Part shown: in pieces, positions 1 to 7,856 of the stretch
Position numbering within the stretch: the first letter of the stretch is position 1
Layout of the letters: each line of letters opens with the position of its first letter
Translations under genes and position numbers: made by a program
The notes under the pieces: generated by a model
What the model saw: only the letters and a program-made list of their open reading frames with translations
The model's database searches: none
Told to the model about the DNA's origin: nothing
NCBI GenBank assembly: GCA_025210295.1
Contig: JAOASC010000040.1
Location: forward strand, 52,817-116,816
DNA length: 64,000 bases
Reading direction: 5' to 3'
Origin: Flavobacteriales bacterium
GTDB taxonomy: Bacteria > Bacteroidota > Bacteroidia > Flavobacteriales_D > Parvicellaceae

Positions 1-184
1 GGATAAATTTCGGTAGCATCATGGTCATACCTTTGGTGAAAATAAAATGACCAATAGCAGTAAAAAGAAGCATGCAAGACATGGCAATTCGCCCTGCTAA
101 AGAAAAGTTATAGCTTTGTTGAACTAATCTTAAAATAAGTATTGCAATAAAAAAACTTGCAAGCAAAACAATTAAAGGTTTCAT
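1..184 (-). CDS. DoxX-like small membrane protein (N-terminal part, cut by window edge)
   Basis: The minus strand reads from an ATG at 184 without a stop to base 1, about 61 codons. The protein begins MKPLIVLLASFFIAILILRL, a first membrane segment, and continues with a second hydrophobic stretch around residues 32-45 followed by HFIFTKGMTMMLPKFI. That HFxFTKGMxxMLPxF motif is typical of short DoxX-like membrane proteins of Bacteroidota. The biochemical role of these proteins is not settled. It lies just downstream of the Crp/Fnr-type regulator on the same strand, with a gap of about 75 bases, so the two may be co-transcribed. The C-terminal half is outside the window. Confidence 0.6.
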   Translation of the reverse strand, partial: MKPLIVLLASFFIAILILRLVQQSYNFSLAGRIAMSCMLLFTAIGHFIFTKGMTMMLPKFI

Positions 185-259
185 AAAGTTATTGTATTCA
201 ATGAACAACAAAGGTCAATAGAATATAACCAAAAACACTGAACCCAAGTTAATTAATCC

Positions 260-823
260 TCATATACGCTTTCTAATTCTACTTAATGCTTGTGGAGTAA
301 CACCAATGTAGGAGGCAATATATTTTAATGGGATTTCACGAATTAAGTTAGGGCGTTGGGTGAATAAATTCAGGTAACGTTCCTCTGCTGTTTTAGTGAG
401 TAAATCATGTTCTCTTTGAGACTTAATTAAAAACATTTTTTCGGCCATTTTTCTGCCGATACTATTTCCACATTCGGTTGTACGATATATCAATTGCAAA
501 TCTTTGTATGAAATTCTCCAAAGGATACTTTCCGATAAGGTTTCAATGGAGTAGGTGGAAGGTATTTGGGTTATCAATGAATCATAAGCAGTTGCAAATT
601 CATTTTTAAAAACAAAACCAAAAGTAATTGCTAAATCTTCAGTAGGAATAAAGAAGCGAATAATTCCCTCAGCAACAAAGTAAAGGTACTTTTCAGTTTT
701 ACCTTTAGCAGTAATTGTCGTGTTCTTGGGAAGTTTTATTTTTTGTAGTTTAGAAGAGAACAATTCCCATTCATGGTTAGAAATAGGGTAAAGGGTTTCG
801 ATATATTGTTTTAACTCATCCAA
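260..823 (-). CDS. Crp/Fnr-family transcriptional regulator
   Basis: A 187-residue protein with the layout of small Bacteroidota Crp/Fnr regulators: a cyclic-nucleotide-binding-type beta barrel over about residues 20-115, a long dimerisation helix, and a C-terminal winged helix-turn-helix ending in IASYIGVTPQALSRIRKRI. That recognition helix (TPQxLSRIRK) is the family hallmark. No Fnr-type cysteine cluster is visible at the N-terminus, so it is not an iron-sulfur oxygen sensor of the Fnr type. The effector is unknown, and many Bacteroidota members bind none. The adjacent DoxX-like gene downstream is its most likely local target. Family assignment is secure; the signal sensed is not. Confidence 0.85.
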   Translation of the reverse strand: MDELKQYIETLYPISNHEWELFSSKLQKIKLPKNTTITAKGKTEKYLYFVAEGIIRFFIPTEDLAITFGFVFKNEFATAYDSLITQIPSTYSIETLSESILWRISYKDLQLIYRTTECGNSIGRKMAEKMFLIKSQREHDLLTKTAEERYLNLFTQRPNLIREIPLKYIASYIGVTPQALSRIRKRI

Positions 824-864
824 ATTTATTAGTGATTTATTGCTAAGGTATCAATAATCAATAA

Positions 865-895
865 AAAAGCCTATTAGCAAAACTAATAGGCTTTT
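865..895 (-). terminator. Rho-independent terminator downstream of the zinc lipoprotein gene
   Basis: A perfect 13-bp inverted repeat (865-877 with 883-895) encloses a 5-nt loop. On the minus strand it is followed by a T run, as expected for termination of the lipoprotein/receptor transcript whose last gene ends at 914. Confidence 0.85.
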
Positions 896-913
896 AACAA
901 ATTATTATTTTTT

Positions 914-1138
914 TTAGTGCTCATGACAGTGTACATCGTATTTGTTACCATCAGCGTCAGTATAACCATTTGCTTCTAGGTCTTCTAACTCGTCACCACA
1001 TTTCTCTCCTAATTCAACTTCAGTTTCTGCTCCGTTTACCATTTTTTCGTAATGACACTCATGGCATTCTTTCTTTTTACAAGCGTTTAAACTTAATAAG
1101 AATACAGATGCTCCGATAATTAATGTTAACTTTTTCAT
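914..1138 (-). CDS. Small Cys/His-rich lipoprotein, probable metal-binding partner of the TonB receptor
   Basis: A 74-residue protein with a clear lipoprotein signal (LLSLNAC, acylated Cys at about residue 20). The mature part is only about 55 residues and carries many metal ligands: KKKECHECHYEK just after the lipid anchor, a further Cys in GEKCGDE, and a C-terminal HCHEH. The gene follows the TonB-dependent receptor by about a dozen bases on the same strand and precedes a strong terminator, so it is the second gene of a two-gene transcript. The ligand pattern, the position behind a His-rich receptor, and the Fur/Zur-type gene on the other side suggest periplasmic or surface zinc binding. 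That role is inferred; I do not recognise a named family. Confidence 0.75.
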   Translation of the reverse strand: MKKLTLIIGASVFLLSLNACKKKECHECHYEKMVNGAETEVELGEKCGDELEDLEANGYTDADGNKYDVHCHEH

Positions 1139-1150
1139 TGTTTTTGGTTT

Positions 1151-3358
1151 TTATTTTATATTTATTTTTAAGCCGATATATATATTTCTACCGGGATTAT
1201 TAATGCCTAGATATTTTAATTGGGATAGGTGATTAATATATGCTTCATTGAAAAGGTTTCTAACTCCAAAGTTTAGTTGAGATTGCCATTTAAAATTAAG
1301 ATCAAGATGAACACCTATATGAACTAAATGATAGTCGATAGAAGCACTTTCGTTAAGTCCTATATTGTTTTGTGGTAAGAAATATTGATGTTGTAAACTA
1401 ATGTTATTCAATGCGATCTTACCTTCTCTTTTTCCTTCATATTTAATTAAGGAATTAAGTTTAGGTTGCGGAATTAAAGGGAGGAATGCATCCTCACTTA
1501 ATCTTCCTTCAGTATATGAGAAATTGGTTTCAAAGTGAATTTGATGAGCAAAATGTGGGTGATAGTGTACTCCCAGTTCTCCACCAAATAAAGTTGCTTT
1601 ATTAGCCTGTTGGTATTCATAAACATTTTTGTTGTCTATCATACTGTCTAATGGCGAAATATAGATGTAGTTATTGATAAGGCTAAAATATGGGTTGATA
1701 ATAATCGAAAGGTGCTCTTTGCTCAACTCCCAACTTAAATCAACTTGGTTGGCTTGTTCAGATTGTAAGTTGGTATTACCAAGTTCATATCGAAGTGCTG
1801 CATGATGAACTCCATTTGAGTATAGCTCAGAAGTATTAGGAGCTCTATAGCCACTCGATAAGTTGAGGCGGTAGACATTGCTTTTGTTTTCATAAGCAAA
1901 ACCAGTAGAATAATTGATGCTATTAAATTGTTTTTGTGTACCGTTTTCTGTTCCTTTGAAATCGTTGTTTAGTTGTAGGTGTTTAAAATCATATCTTATA
2001 CCTGCTTGAAATTCGAGCTTTTTAATAGAACGATTATATAAAGCAAATAATCCATTTTCAAATGAGGTTGCATCAGGAATAATTTGTTCACTAGCCCTTT
2101 CATTACTATTATCTTGTAGCATACCTTGAACACCTATGACGATTCCTGATTTTTCAGCAGGGATACTATATTGGATGTTATAATTGGTGGTATTAAGTAA
2201 TAGGTTAATTGCTGGAAAAGTTACTTTTTCATCATATTCTTGAAGATGATTAATTACATGACCTACTTTCATGCTTAAGGTATTTTTATTGAAGTAAAAT
2301 TTATTATCCAATAACAAATAGTGGTTATTAATAACTTGTGCAGGAATAGTTGTAGCTCTGCTTTGTGATGTCGATAAAAAGTCTTTTAATGTTGCATTAG
2401 CACTATGTGTATGACCTGGTATTCCCACTCTACCGCTTAGGTAGTTATATTTTAAATTAAGATTATAATTTTTCTTTTGATAACCAATAGCGGTTTTAAA
2501 ATTATAATTACTAAATCTAGCATTTTTCACAAACTCACCCGATGGGATTTGATAATCAGCTTGAGAACTTTGACTACCAAAAATATTAACGCGTAAATTT
2601 TTAAGAGAAAATTTTGTCCCAACCTCAGAGTTAATCCCTAAATTATTCGATTCAAATGAACTTTTTATATAGCTTTCAGGTTTAATGCTATAATCTTGAT
2701 CAGTAAAATAAATAATTCCGCCTAATGCATCAGAACCATACAATAAAGAAGCAGGGCCTTTAATGATTTCAACTCCTTTTATTCCAATATTTGTAATTCC
2801 TGTTCCGTGATCAGCTCCCCATTGTTGGTTTTCAATACGTAACCCATTTAATAAAGTAACAATTCTACTTCCAGAAAGTCCTCTAATGGTTGGTTTACTA
2901 ATACCAGCTCCATTCCCAGTAGTCTCCACTCCTGGAATATTACTAATTTGTTCAACAATGTCAGAAGAAGGAATATAACTGAGTTGTTCCATTTTTCTGG
3001 CTTCTACATTGATAATATGCTGACGCTGTAATTGACTGTTGGGTACAGATACAATGACTTCTTCTAAATGGTAATGTAAGGCCTCAAGTTCAACTTTTGT
3101 AGTGTTTTTTGTTAGTGTAATTATTTCACTTTTGTAGCCTAAGGCTTTTACTTCGACTTCTTGAGGTAAAGTAATTGTAGAATCAATGGATACATCCCCA
3201 TTTTCGTTAGCATACAAGGTCAGGCTCAGGTCTAGCATATAGATTGATGAGGAGGAGATCCCTGATTGAGATTCTTTGTCTACAATTGTACATACAGTAG
3301 TTTGTCCAAAAATTAGAAAGCTGCTGAATAAAGTAATTATAAAGGTAAATAATTTCAT
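1151..3358 (-). CDS. TonB-dependent outer-membrane receptor, probable zinc (ZnuD-like) importer
   Basis: A full-length receptor of about 735 residues. After the signal peptide (MKLFTFIITLFSSFLIFGQ) comes a short carboxypeptidase-regulatory-like domain. A plug domain follows (about residues 90-220) with VEQISNIPGVE, IRGLSGSRI, LLNGLRIENQQWGADHG and IIKGPASLLYGSDALGG, then a 22-strand-type barrel ending in ...GLKINIK. His-rich extracellular-type segments (GIPGHTHSANATL; GVHYHPHFAHQIHF; GVHHAALRYELG) resemble the histidine-bearing loops of ZnuD zinc receptors. An upstream in-frame ATG at 3412 gives 18 extra residues before a normal signal peptide and lies in the operator region, so 3358 is chosen. 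It is divergent from a Fur/Zur-like repressor and followed by a Cys/His lipoprotein. Receptor class is certain; zinc as substrate is inferred from context and His loops. Confidence 0.85.
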   Translation of the reverse strand: MKLFTFIITLFSSFLIFGQTTVCTIVDKESQSGISSSSIYMLDLSLTLYANENGDVSIDSTITLPQEVEVKALGYKSEIITLTKNTTKVELEALHYHLEEVIVSVPNSQLQRQHIINVEARKMEQLSYIPSSDIVEQISNIPGVETTGNGAGISKPTIRGLSGSRIVTLLNGLRIENQQWGADHGTGITNIGIKGVEIIKGPASLLYGSDALGGIIYFTDQDYSIKPESYIKSSFESNNLGINSEVGTKFSLKNLRVNIFGSQSSQADYQIPSGEFVKNARFSNYNFKTAIGYQKKNYNLNLKYNYLSGRVGIPGHTHSANATLKDFLSTSQSRATTIPAQVINNHYLLLDNKFYFNKNTLSMKVGHVINHLQEYDEKVTFPAINLLLNTTNYNIQYSIPAEKSGIVIGVQGMLQDNSNERASEQIIPDATSFENGLFALYNRSIKKLEFQAGIRYDFKHLQLNNDFKGTENGTQKQFNSINYSTGFAYENKSNVYRLNLSSGYRAPNTSELYSNGVHHAALRYELGNTNLQSEQANQVDLSWELSKEHLSIIINPYFSLINNYIYISPLDSMIDNKNVYEYQQANKATLFGGELGVHYHPHFAHQIHFETNFSYTEGRLSEDAFLPLIPQPKLNSLIKYEGKREGKIALNNISLQHQYFLPQNNIGLNESASIDYHLVHIGVHLDLNFKWQSQLNFGVRNLFNEAYINHLSQLKYLGINNPGRNIYIGLKINIK

Positions 3359-3369
3359 TAAAAATGAGT

Positions 3370-3377
3370 TATCTTTG
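3370..3377 (+). promoter_or_regulatory. Bacteroidota-type -7 box for the Fur-family gene
   Basis: TATCTTTG matches the TAnnTTTG -7 consensus of Bacteroidota housekeeping promoters. It places the start of transcription near 3384, so the GTTGCA repeats lie just downstream of the start site and upstream of the ATG at 3427. No convincing -33 TTG was seen. Confidence 0.5.
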
Positions 3378-3384
3378 AAACTTC

Positions 3385-3422
3385 GTTGCAAATATACGTA
3401 ATTAAAATGCAACCTTGTTGCA
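3385..3422. promoter_or_regulatory. Palindromic GTTGCA operator between receptor and Fur-family genes
   Basis: Three copies of one hexamer lie in the 68-bp divergent spacer: GTTGCA at 3385-3390, TGCAAC at 3408-3413 and GTTGCA at 3417-3422. The last two form a perfect 6-3-6 palindrome, and the first overlaps the minus-strand -7 box of the receptor. Position and symmetry fit a Fur/Zur-type operator repressing both divergent genes. Binding is inferred. Confidence 0.6.
3389..3396 (-). promoter_or_regulatory. Bacteroidota-type -7 box for the TonB receptor
   Basis: The minus strand reads TATATTTG, an exact TAnnTTTG match, about 30 bases upstream of the receptor ATG at 3358. It shares bases with the first GTTGCA half-site, so occupancy of that site would block the promoter. 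Confidence 0.55.
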
Positions 3423-3426
3423 AGTT

Positions 3427-3840
3427 ATGGTAAAAAATTTATTAAAGTCAAAAAAGATAAGGGAAACAGCCTTTCGTTTAAAGGTCTTAGAAATTCTTCT
3501 AGTAGAGAAGAAGCCTTTGACAGTAGAAGAAATTGAGAAGCAATTAGGAAAGTTTGATCGAATAACACTTTACAGAACAATTAAAACTTTTGAGGATAAG
3601 GGAGTTATCCACGAAATAGTGATTGCTGGTGAACCCAAACGAATTGCTTTATGTGCTTCTTCTTGTAAAGATGGGGAACACCATCACCATTTAGAACATA
3701 TTCATTTTTTTTGTGAGACTTGTAAAGAAACTTACTGTATTGATCATGTTGAAATTCCAGAAATTAATATACCTAATTACGTTATTAATTCATTTGACTT
3801 CCAAATGAAAGGAATGTGTGAGAAGTGTCTAAATAAGTAG
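3427..3840 (+). CDS. Fur-family metal-dependent repressor, probably Zur
   Basis: About 137 residues: an N-terminal winged helix (LKVLEILLVEKKPLTVEEIE...DRITLYRTIKTFEDKGVIHEI, where the TLYRTI recognition helix is diagnostic) followed by a dimerisation/metal domain. The latter holds the family ligand run EHHHHLEHIHFFCETC plus a second CxxC near the C-terminus (MCEKC), the structural zinc site. The reading frame extends to a TTG at 3415 inside the operator; the ATG at 3427 is the better start. It is divergent from the receptor and lipoprotein, with a palindromic operator between. Bacteroidota carry Fur, Zur and PerR paralogues that are hard to separate by eye. Zur is favoured because the regulated receptor looks like a zinc transporter and no haem or siderophore genes are nearby. 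Confidence 0.8.
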   Translation: MVKNLLKSKKIRETAFRLKVLEILLVEKKPLTVEEIEKQLGKFDRITLYRTIKTFEDKGVIHEIVIAGEPKRIALCASSCKDGEHHHHLEHIHFFCETCKETYCIDHVEIPEINIPNYVINSFDFQMKGMCEKCLNK

Positions 3841-3856
3841 AAGTATAACTTTTTTA

Positions 3857-3864
3857 TATATTTG
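3857..3864 (+). promoter_or_regulatory. Bacteroidota-type -7 box for the L,D-transpeptidase gene
   Basis: TATATTTG, an exact TAnnTTTG match, lies 15 bases upstream of the ATG at 3880, giving a very short leader. No clear -33 TTG was seen, and read-through from the Fur-family gene is also possible. Confidence 0.45.
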
Positions 3865-3879
3865 TAGTACACAACTTGT

Positions 3880-4518
3880 ATGACACTAAGAATATTCCCT
3901 TTCTTTTTTCTATTAATTCTTTCCTTAAAGAGTTGGTCTCAGGTAATTAATGAGGAGATCAGACCTGCTGTCAATAGAGGGACAGAAGAATTTTTAAAGG
4001 ATTATTTATCGATTAAATACCCTGGAAGAAAATTTACGGATTTTATTTATGTGGGTGTTAAACGGCAAGAATTGTATTTATTTAGAGGAGGAGAGCTCTT
4101 GAAAGTATACCCAGTATCTACTTCAAAACATGGTGCAGGTTCAGTCGAAGGTAGTGAAATGACTCCAGTGGGGTTACATAAAGTGCATGGTAAATTTGGA
4201 GAGGATATTCCTGAAAATGGCATTCTAAAACACAAACGTTTTACTGGTGAGTTGGCAGAAATAGAGTATAGGCCAATGCCCATCAATAAAGATATTATCA
4301 CCACAAGAGTTATTACTATAGAGGGATTAGAAAGAGGAGTGAATAAAGGAGGTAAGTTAGATTCCTACGATCGACACATCTATATCCATGGTACAGCAGA
4401 AGAAGGGTTGATAGGGCAACCAGCTTCACATGGATGTGTTAGATTAAAGAATAAAGATGTAATGGATTTATTTGATTTGCTCTCCAAAGGTATGTATGTA
4501 ATCATTCTGAATAATTGA
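3880..4518 (+). CDS. L,D-transpeptidase family (YkuD domain) exported protein
   Basis: A 212-residue protein with an N-terminal signal peptide (FPFFFLLILSLKSWSQ). The YkuD catalytic signature is visible as IYIHGTAEEGLIGQPASHGCVRL at about residues 167-190: the conserved His, then SHGC with the nucleophilic Cys at about residue 186. In this family the Cys attacks the third residue of peptidoglycan stems, forming 3-3 cross-links or attaching proteins. The segment VGVKRQELYLFRGGELLKVYPVST is the usual entry strand of the fold. There is no LysM or other anchoring domain, so it is a minimal periplasmic enzyme. It stands alone 40 bases after the Fur-family gene. Family is certain; whether it cross-links, attaches or only hydrolyses is open. 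Confidence 0.88.
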   Translation: MTLRIFPFFFLLILSLKSWSQVINEEIRPAVNRGTEEFLKDYLSIKYPGRKFTDFIYVGVKRQELYLFRGGELLKVYPVSTSKHGAGSVEGSEMTPVGLHKVHGKFGEDIPENGILKHKRFTGELAEIEYRPMPINKDIITTRVITIEGLERGVNKGGKLDSYDRHIYIHGTAEEGLIGQPASHGCVRLKNKDVMDLFDLLSKGMYVIILNN

Positions 4519-4620
4519 TTGTGGGGAAGGGATTGATCCAATGATTTAATGCCATAATGCTTGATTTAATTTTCTATTGGTATAAATAATTGGTTATTTC
4601 TTTTATTAACAGTTTATCAG

Positions 4621-4668
4621 CACATCATCTAATCAACCCATCATCTAATTAGCTCATTATCTAATTCT
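4621..4668. repeat. Three imperfect 16-bp tandem repeats upstream of ahcY
   Basis: Units at 4621-4636, 4637-4652 and 4653-4668 share the core C-ATCATCTAAT with a few substitutions (for example cacatcatctaatcaa and cccatcatctaattag). A fourth decayed copy may follow to about 4697. The array sits in the 268-base spacer between the L,D-transpeptidase gene and ahcY, upstream of the ahcY promoter. No function is evident. Confidence 0.6.
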
Positions 4669-4720
4669 CATATTCTCTCATCATCAAAATTATCTAATAA
4701 ACGTTAATTTAAATCACAAT

Positions 4721-4752
4721 TTTGATTTTAATAAAGCTATGTTGTACATTTG
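4721..4752 (+). promoter_or_regulatory. ahcY promoter, Bacteroidota -33/-7 type
   Basis: TTTG at 4721-4724 and TACATTTG (TAnnTTTG) at 4745-4752 are separated by 20 bases, the spacing expected for Bacteroidota sigma-ABfr promoters. This puts the start near 4759 and a leader of about 27 nt before the ATG at 4786, too short for a SAH riboswitch. Confidence 0.75.
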
Positions 4753-4785
4753 CAGCAGTAAAAATAAGTTTTTAAAAACACAAAA

Positions 4786-6096
4786 ATGACAAATACAGAA
4801 AAATTACCTTACAAAGTAAAAGACATTAGTCTTGCTGATTGGGGAAGAAAAGAAATTAAATTAGCAGAAGCTGAAATGCCAGGTTTAATGTCTCTTAGAG
4901 AGGAGTACGGAGAATCTAAGCCTTTAAAAGGAGCTAGAATTGCTGGATGTTTACACATGACAATTCAAACTGCTGTTTTAATCGAAACTTTAGTTGAGTT
5001 AGGAGCTGAGGTAACTTGGTCTTCTTGTAATATCTTCTCGACTCAAGATCAAGCTGCTGCTGCAATTGCTGCTGCTGGAATACCTGTATATGCTTGGAAA
5101 GGTATGACTGAGGAAGAGTTTAACTGGTGTATTGAGCAAACGTTATTTGCATTTGAAGGAGGAAAGCCTTTAAATATGATTTTAGATGATGGAGGTGATT
5201 TAACAAATATGGTTTTAGATGATTATCCTGAGTTGGTTGAAGCGATTAAAGGGTTATCTGAAGAAACAACAACTGGTGTGCATAGATTATATGAGCGAGT
5301 TAAAAACGGAACTTTAACTATGCCAGCTATTAATGTAAATGACTCAGTAACAAAATCGAAATTTGATAACAAATACGGATGTAAAGAGTCTTTAGTAGAT
5401 TCAATTAGAAGAGCTACAGATGTTATGTTAGCTGGAAAAGTAGCTGTAGTTGCAGGTTATGGCGATGTAGGTAAAGGTTCTGCTGCTTCATTAGCAGGTG
5501 CTGGAGCAAGAGTTATTGTAACTGAAATTGATCCAATTTGTGCATTACAAGCTGCAATGGACGGTTTTGCTGTTAAGAAAATGGATAACGCTATTAAAGA
5601 GGCTGATATTGTTGTAACAACTACAGGAAACAAAGATATTATTGTTGGTAAGCACTTCGAAATGATGAAAGACAAAACTATCGTTTGTAATATTGGTCAC
5701 TTCGATAATGAAATTGATGTTGCTTGGTTAGATAACAACCACGGTTCTACTAAAGTAACTGTTAAGCCACAGGTTGATATGTACAATATCAATGGAAATG
5801 ATATTATTTTGTTAGCTGAAGGACGTTTAGTAAACTTAGGATGTGCTACAGGTCACCCTTCTTTTGTAATGAGTAACTCATTTACAAACCAAACTTTAGC
5901 TCAAATTGAACTTTGGAACAATAGTGAAAACTATGAAAACCAAGTTTATATGTTACCAAAGCATTTAGATGAGAAAGTAGCAAAATTACATTTAGCTAAG
6001 ATTGGTGTTGAATTAGATGTATTATCTCAAGACCAAGCTGAGTATATTGGTGTTACTGTTGAAGGTCCATATAAACCAGAACACTATAGATATTAA
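4786..6096 (+). CDS. ahcY: Adenosylhomocysteinase
   Basis: S-adenosylhomocysteine hydrolase, 436 residues, the expected length. It reversibly splits S-adenosylhomocysteine to adenosine and homocysteine, clearing the inhibitory product of SAM-dependent methylation. Landmarks: [16 protein letters not shown] near the N-terminus, [36 protein letters not shown] (substrate and hinge region), the NAD-binding [13 protein letters not shown] at about residue 224, [11 protein letters not shown], and the invariant C-terminal tail PYKPEHYRY. It is a cytoplasmic NAD-dependent tetramer in known family members. It is a single-gene transcript with its own promoter and terminator. Codon use appears to favour a highly expressed housekeeping gene. 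No anomaly. Confidence 0.97.
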   Translation: MTNTEKLPYKVKDISLADWGRKEIKLAEAEMPGLMSLREEYGESKPLKGARIAGCLHMTIQTAVLIETLVELGAEVTWSSCNIFSTQDQAAAAIAAAGIPVYAWKGMTEEEFNWCIEQTLFAFEGGKPLNMILDDGGDLTNMVLDDYPELVEAIKGLSEETTTGVHRLYERVKNGTLTMPAINVNDSVTKSKFDNKYGCKESLVDSIRRATDVMLAGKVAVVAGYGDVGKGSAASLAGAGARVIVTEIDPICALQAAMDGFAVKKMDNAIKEADIVVTTTGNKDIIVGKHFEMMKDKTIVCNIGHFDNEIDVAWLDNNHGSTKVTVKPQVDMYNINGNDIILLAEGRLVNLGCATGHPSFVMSNSFTNQTLAQIELWNNSENYENQVYMLPKHLDEKVAKLHLAKIGVELDVLSQDQAEYIGVTVEGPYKPEHYRY

Positions 6097-6117
6097 GATT
6101 ATCTTAAAACAAAATAT

Positions 6118-6153
6118 AAAATCCCGTTAAGTAATACTTGACGGGATTTTTTT
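6118..6153 (+). terminator. Rho-independent terminator of ahcY
   Basis: A 14-bp stem with one G-T wobble (6118-6131 with 6137-6150), core ATCCCGT/ACGGGAT, a 5-nt TAATA loop and a downstream T run. The A-rich left flank means it could also act on the minus strand for the convergent antiporter gene. Confidence 0.88.
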
Positions 6154-6219
6154 ATGGGTAAATTAAACGAGATAATAAAAGAGCGAGAACTTTTGATCGT
6201 AGGGAGAAGGAATATAGTC

Positions 6220-6250
6220 AGTTCGACTTTCGACAGAAGTATTGAGAACT
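6220..6250. repeat. REP-like palindromic intergenic element
   Basis: AGTTC at 6220 and GAACT at 6246-6250 form outer arms around an inner ACTT...AAGT hairpin centred on TCGACAG. The GTTCGAC/GTCGAA-type composition resembles the short dispersed palindromes found between convergent genes in many Flavobacteria. Only one copy was noticed here, so repetitive status is inferred. Confidence 0.4.
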
Positions 6251-6382
6251 AGGTAGACTGTTGGAGTAGAATAAAGTGACGACAACCTTTTTATCTTATG
6301 TAGGATAATAATGCAAAGTATAATCCAAGTCTAAAAATCTTGAATCTCAAAATGATCTAATTCGCTATTTAAGATAAATAAC

Positions 6383-7828
6383 CTATTTAATCTTGGCAAT
6401 TTTAATCCCTAAGTAACCATAAGCCACGGTCATTATTGGACTTAAAATATTGAAGAAGCAGTAAAAGAAATACTCCCCTGTAGCAATGCCCAAAACACTA
6501 GATTGCGCCATTCCACAGGTGTTCCAAGGGACTAATACCGAAGTAACAGTTCCACTATCTTCAAGAGTTCTACTTAGGTTTTGAGGGGCTAAACCTCGAT
6601 CTTTATAGGCTTTTGCAAACATTTTACCTGGGACAACTATTGCAAGGTATTGATCAGAAGTTGTAACATTAAAGCCAATGCAAGTTGCTGTAGTTGTTAA
6701 AATTAAAGACCCTTTTCCTGTTTTTTTCTTGGAAATCATAGCCTCGGTAATAACTTTTAAAAGTCCCAGTTTCTCCATCATTCCACCAAAGCTCATCGCA
6801 CATACAATTAACCAAATAGTATAGAGCATTCCATACATCCCTTTAGTAGAGAAGAGTTCATTTACCATTTCGTTTTCTGTTATTACATTTGTTTCTATTG
6901 TCAATGCATTGACTACAGCTCTATAGGATGCTTCAATAAAAGAAGTATTTTCTAAATTAGAATTTTGTCCTAGATCTTGAATAATTTCAGGTTGAAAAAT
7001 AATGGCAAATACACCACCTAAAATGGCGCCAGTAAGAATAGATGGAATAGCATCAATTTTCTTAATAATCATAAAAATAACAACAACTGGAACGATAAAT
7101 AATGCAGGAGTAATATTAAACTTTCCTTCAATGGTTTTCAAGATACTGTCGATATCAGCTGTTGACGCCTCTGCGTCGAAGAAAAAGCCAATAATCAAAA
7201 ATATAATTAAGGTTATAATTATAGATGGAACAGTAGTCCATAGCATATAACGAATATGCGTAATTAAGTCGGTCCCAGCAACAGCAGGAGCTAAATTAGT
7301 GGTGTCGCTCATTGGCGACATTTTATCACCGAAATAAGCACCTGAAATAATTGCACCAGCAGATAGTCCTGCTGGGATTTCTAGTGCAGTACCAATACCA
7401 AACATTGCAACACCAACAGTAGCTATAGTACTCCACGAACTACCAGTTGCTAAAGAAACAATAGCACTAATGATACAAGCAGCGACTAAAAAATAGGTAG
7501 GGTTTAAGATGTGTAAGCCATAATAAATTAGCGTAGGAACGATTCCACTAATTAACCATGTCCCAGCCAAAGCACCAATCAATAAAAGAATCATTATTGC
7601 TGGCATAGCTGTACCAATTGCTGCGCTCATACCTTCTAACATTTCTTTCCATTTATAGTTTAATCGATAACCTATTAAACCAGCTACAACAGTCGCAATA
7701 ATCAACCCCATTTGATTTCCTCCCTCTAAATTTAAATAGACAGATAATGAAAGCAAGATAATTAAAACAACAATTGGAATAAGTGCTTCAATTAATATCG
7801 GTTTTCTTTTGTCTTTAGACATAATCAT
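6383..7828 (-). CDS. NhaC-family Na+/H+ antiporter
   Basis: A 481-residue polytopic membrane protein with about 11-12 hydrophobic segments. NhaC-family features visible include LATGSSWSTIATVGVAMFGIG, SGAYFGDKMSPMSDTTNLAPAVAGTDL (the highly conserved GDKxSPxSDTTxLAP motif) and TATCIGFNVTTSDQYLAIV, with EDSGTVTSVLVPWNTCG near the C-terminus. The family exchanges sodium for protons in the inner membrane; some members (MleN) couple malate/lactate exchange instead, which cannot be excluded. Start is ATG 7828 or ATG 7822 two codons on. The glycosyltransferase gene upstream ends 28 bases away on the same strand, so the two may be co-transcribed. Confidence 0.9.
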   Translation of the reverse strand: MIMSKDKRKPILIEALIPIVVLIILLSLSVYLNLEGGNQMGLIIATVVAGLIGYRLNYKWKEMLEGMSAAIGTAMPAIMILLLIGALAGTWLISGIVPTLIYYGLHILNPTYFLVAACIISAIVSLATGSSWSTIATVGVAMFGIGTALEIPAGLSAGAIISGAYFGDKMSPMSDTTNLAPAVAGTDLITHIRYMLWTTVPSIIITLIIFLIIGFFFDAEASTADIDSILKTIEGKFNITPALFIVPVVVIFMIIKKIDAIPSILTGAILGGVFAIIFQPEIIQDLGQNSNLENTSFIEASYRAVVNALTIETNVITENEMVNELFSTKGMYGMLYTIWLIVCAMSFGGMMEKLGLLKVITEAMISKKKTGKGSLILTTTATCIGFNVTTSDQYLAIVVPGKMFAKAYKDRGLAPQNLSRTLEDSGTVTSVLVPWNTCGMAQSSVLGIATGEYFFYCFFNILSPIMTVAYGYLGIKIAKIK

Positions 7829-7856
7829 CGTGTTTTAATCATCAGATTGATTAAAG

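Noticed and set aside
3359..3412. N-terminal extension of the TonB receptor to an ATG at 3412
   Set aside because: The extra 18 residues precede a normal signal peptide and would place the start inside the operator; ATG 3358 opens directly on the signal peptide.
3415..3426. TTG start for the Fur-family gene
   Set aside because: It lies within the palindromic operator; ATG 3427 gives the expected N-terminus.
4519..4785. SAH riboswitch in front of ahcY
   Set aside because: The promoter leaves a leader of about 27 nt, and no structured SAH-type core was seen.
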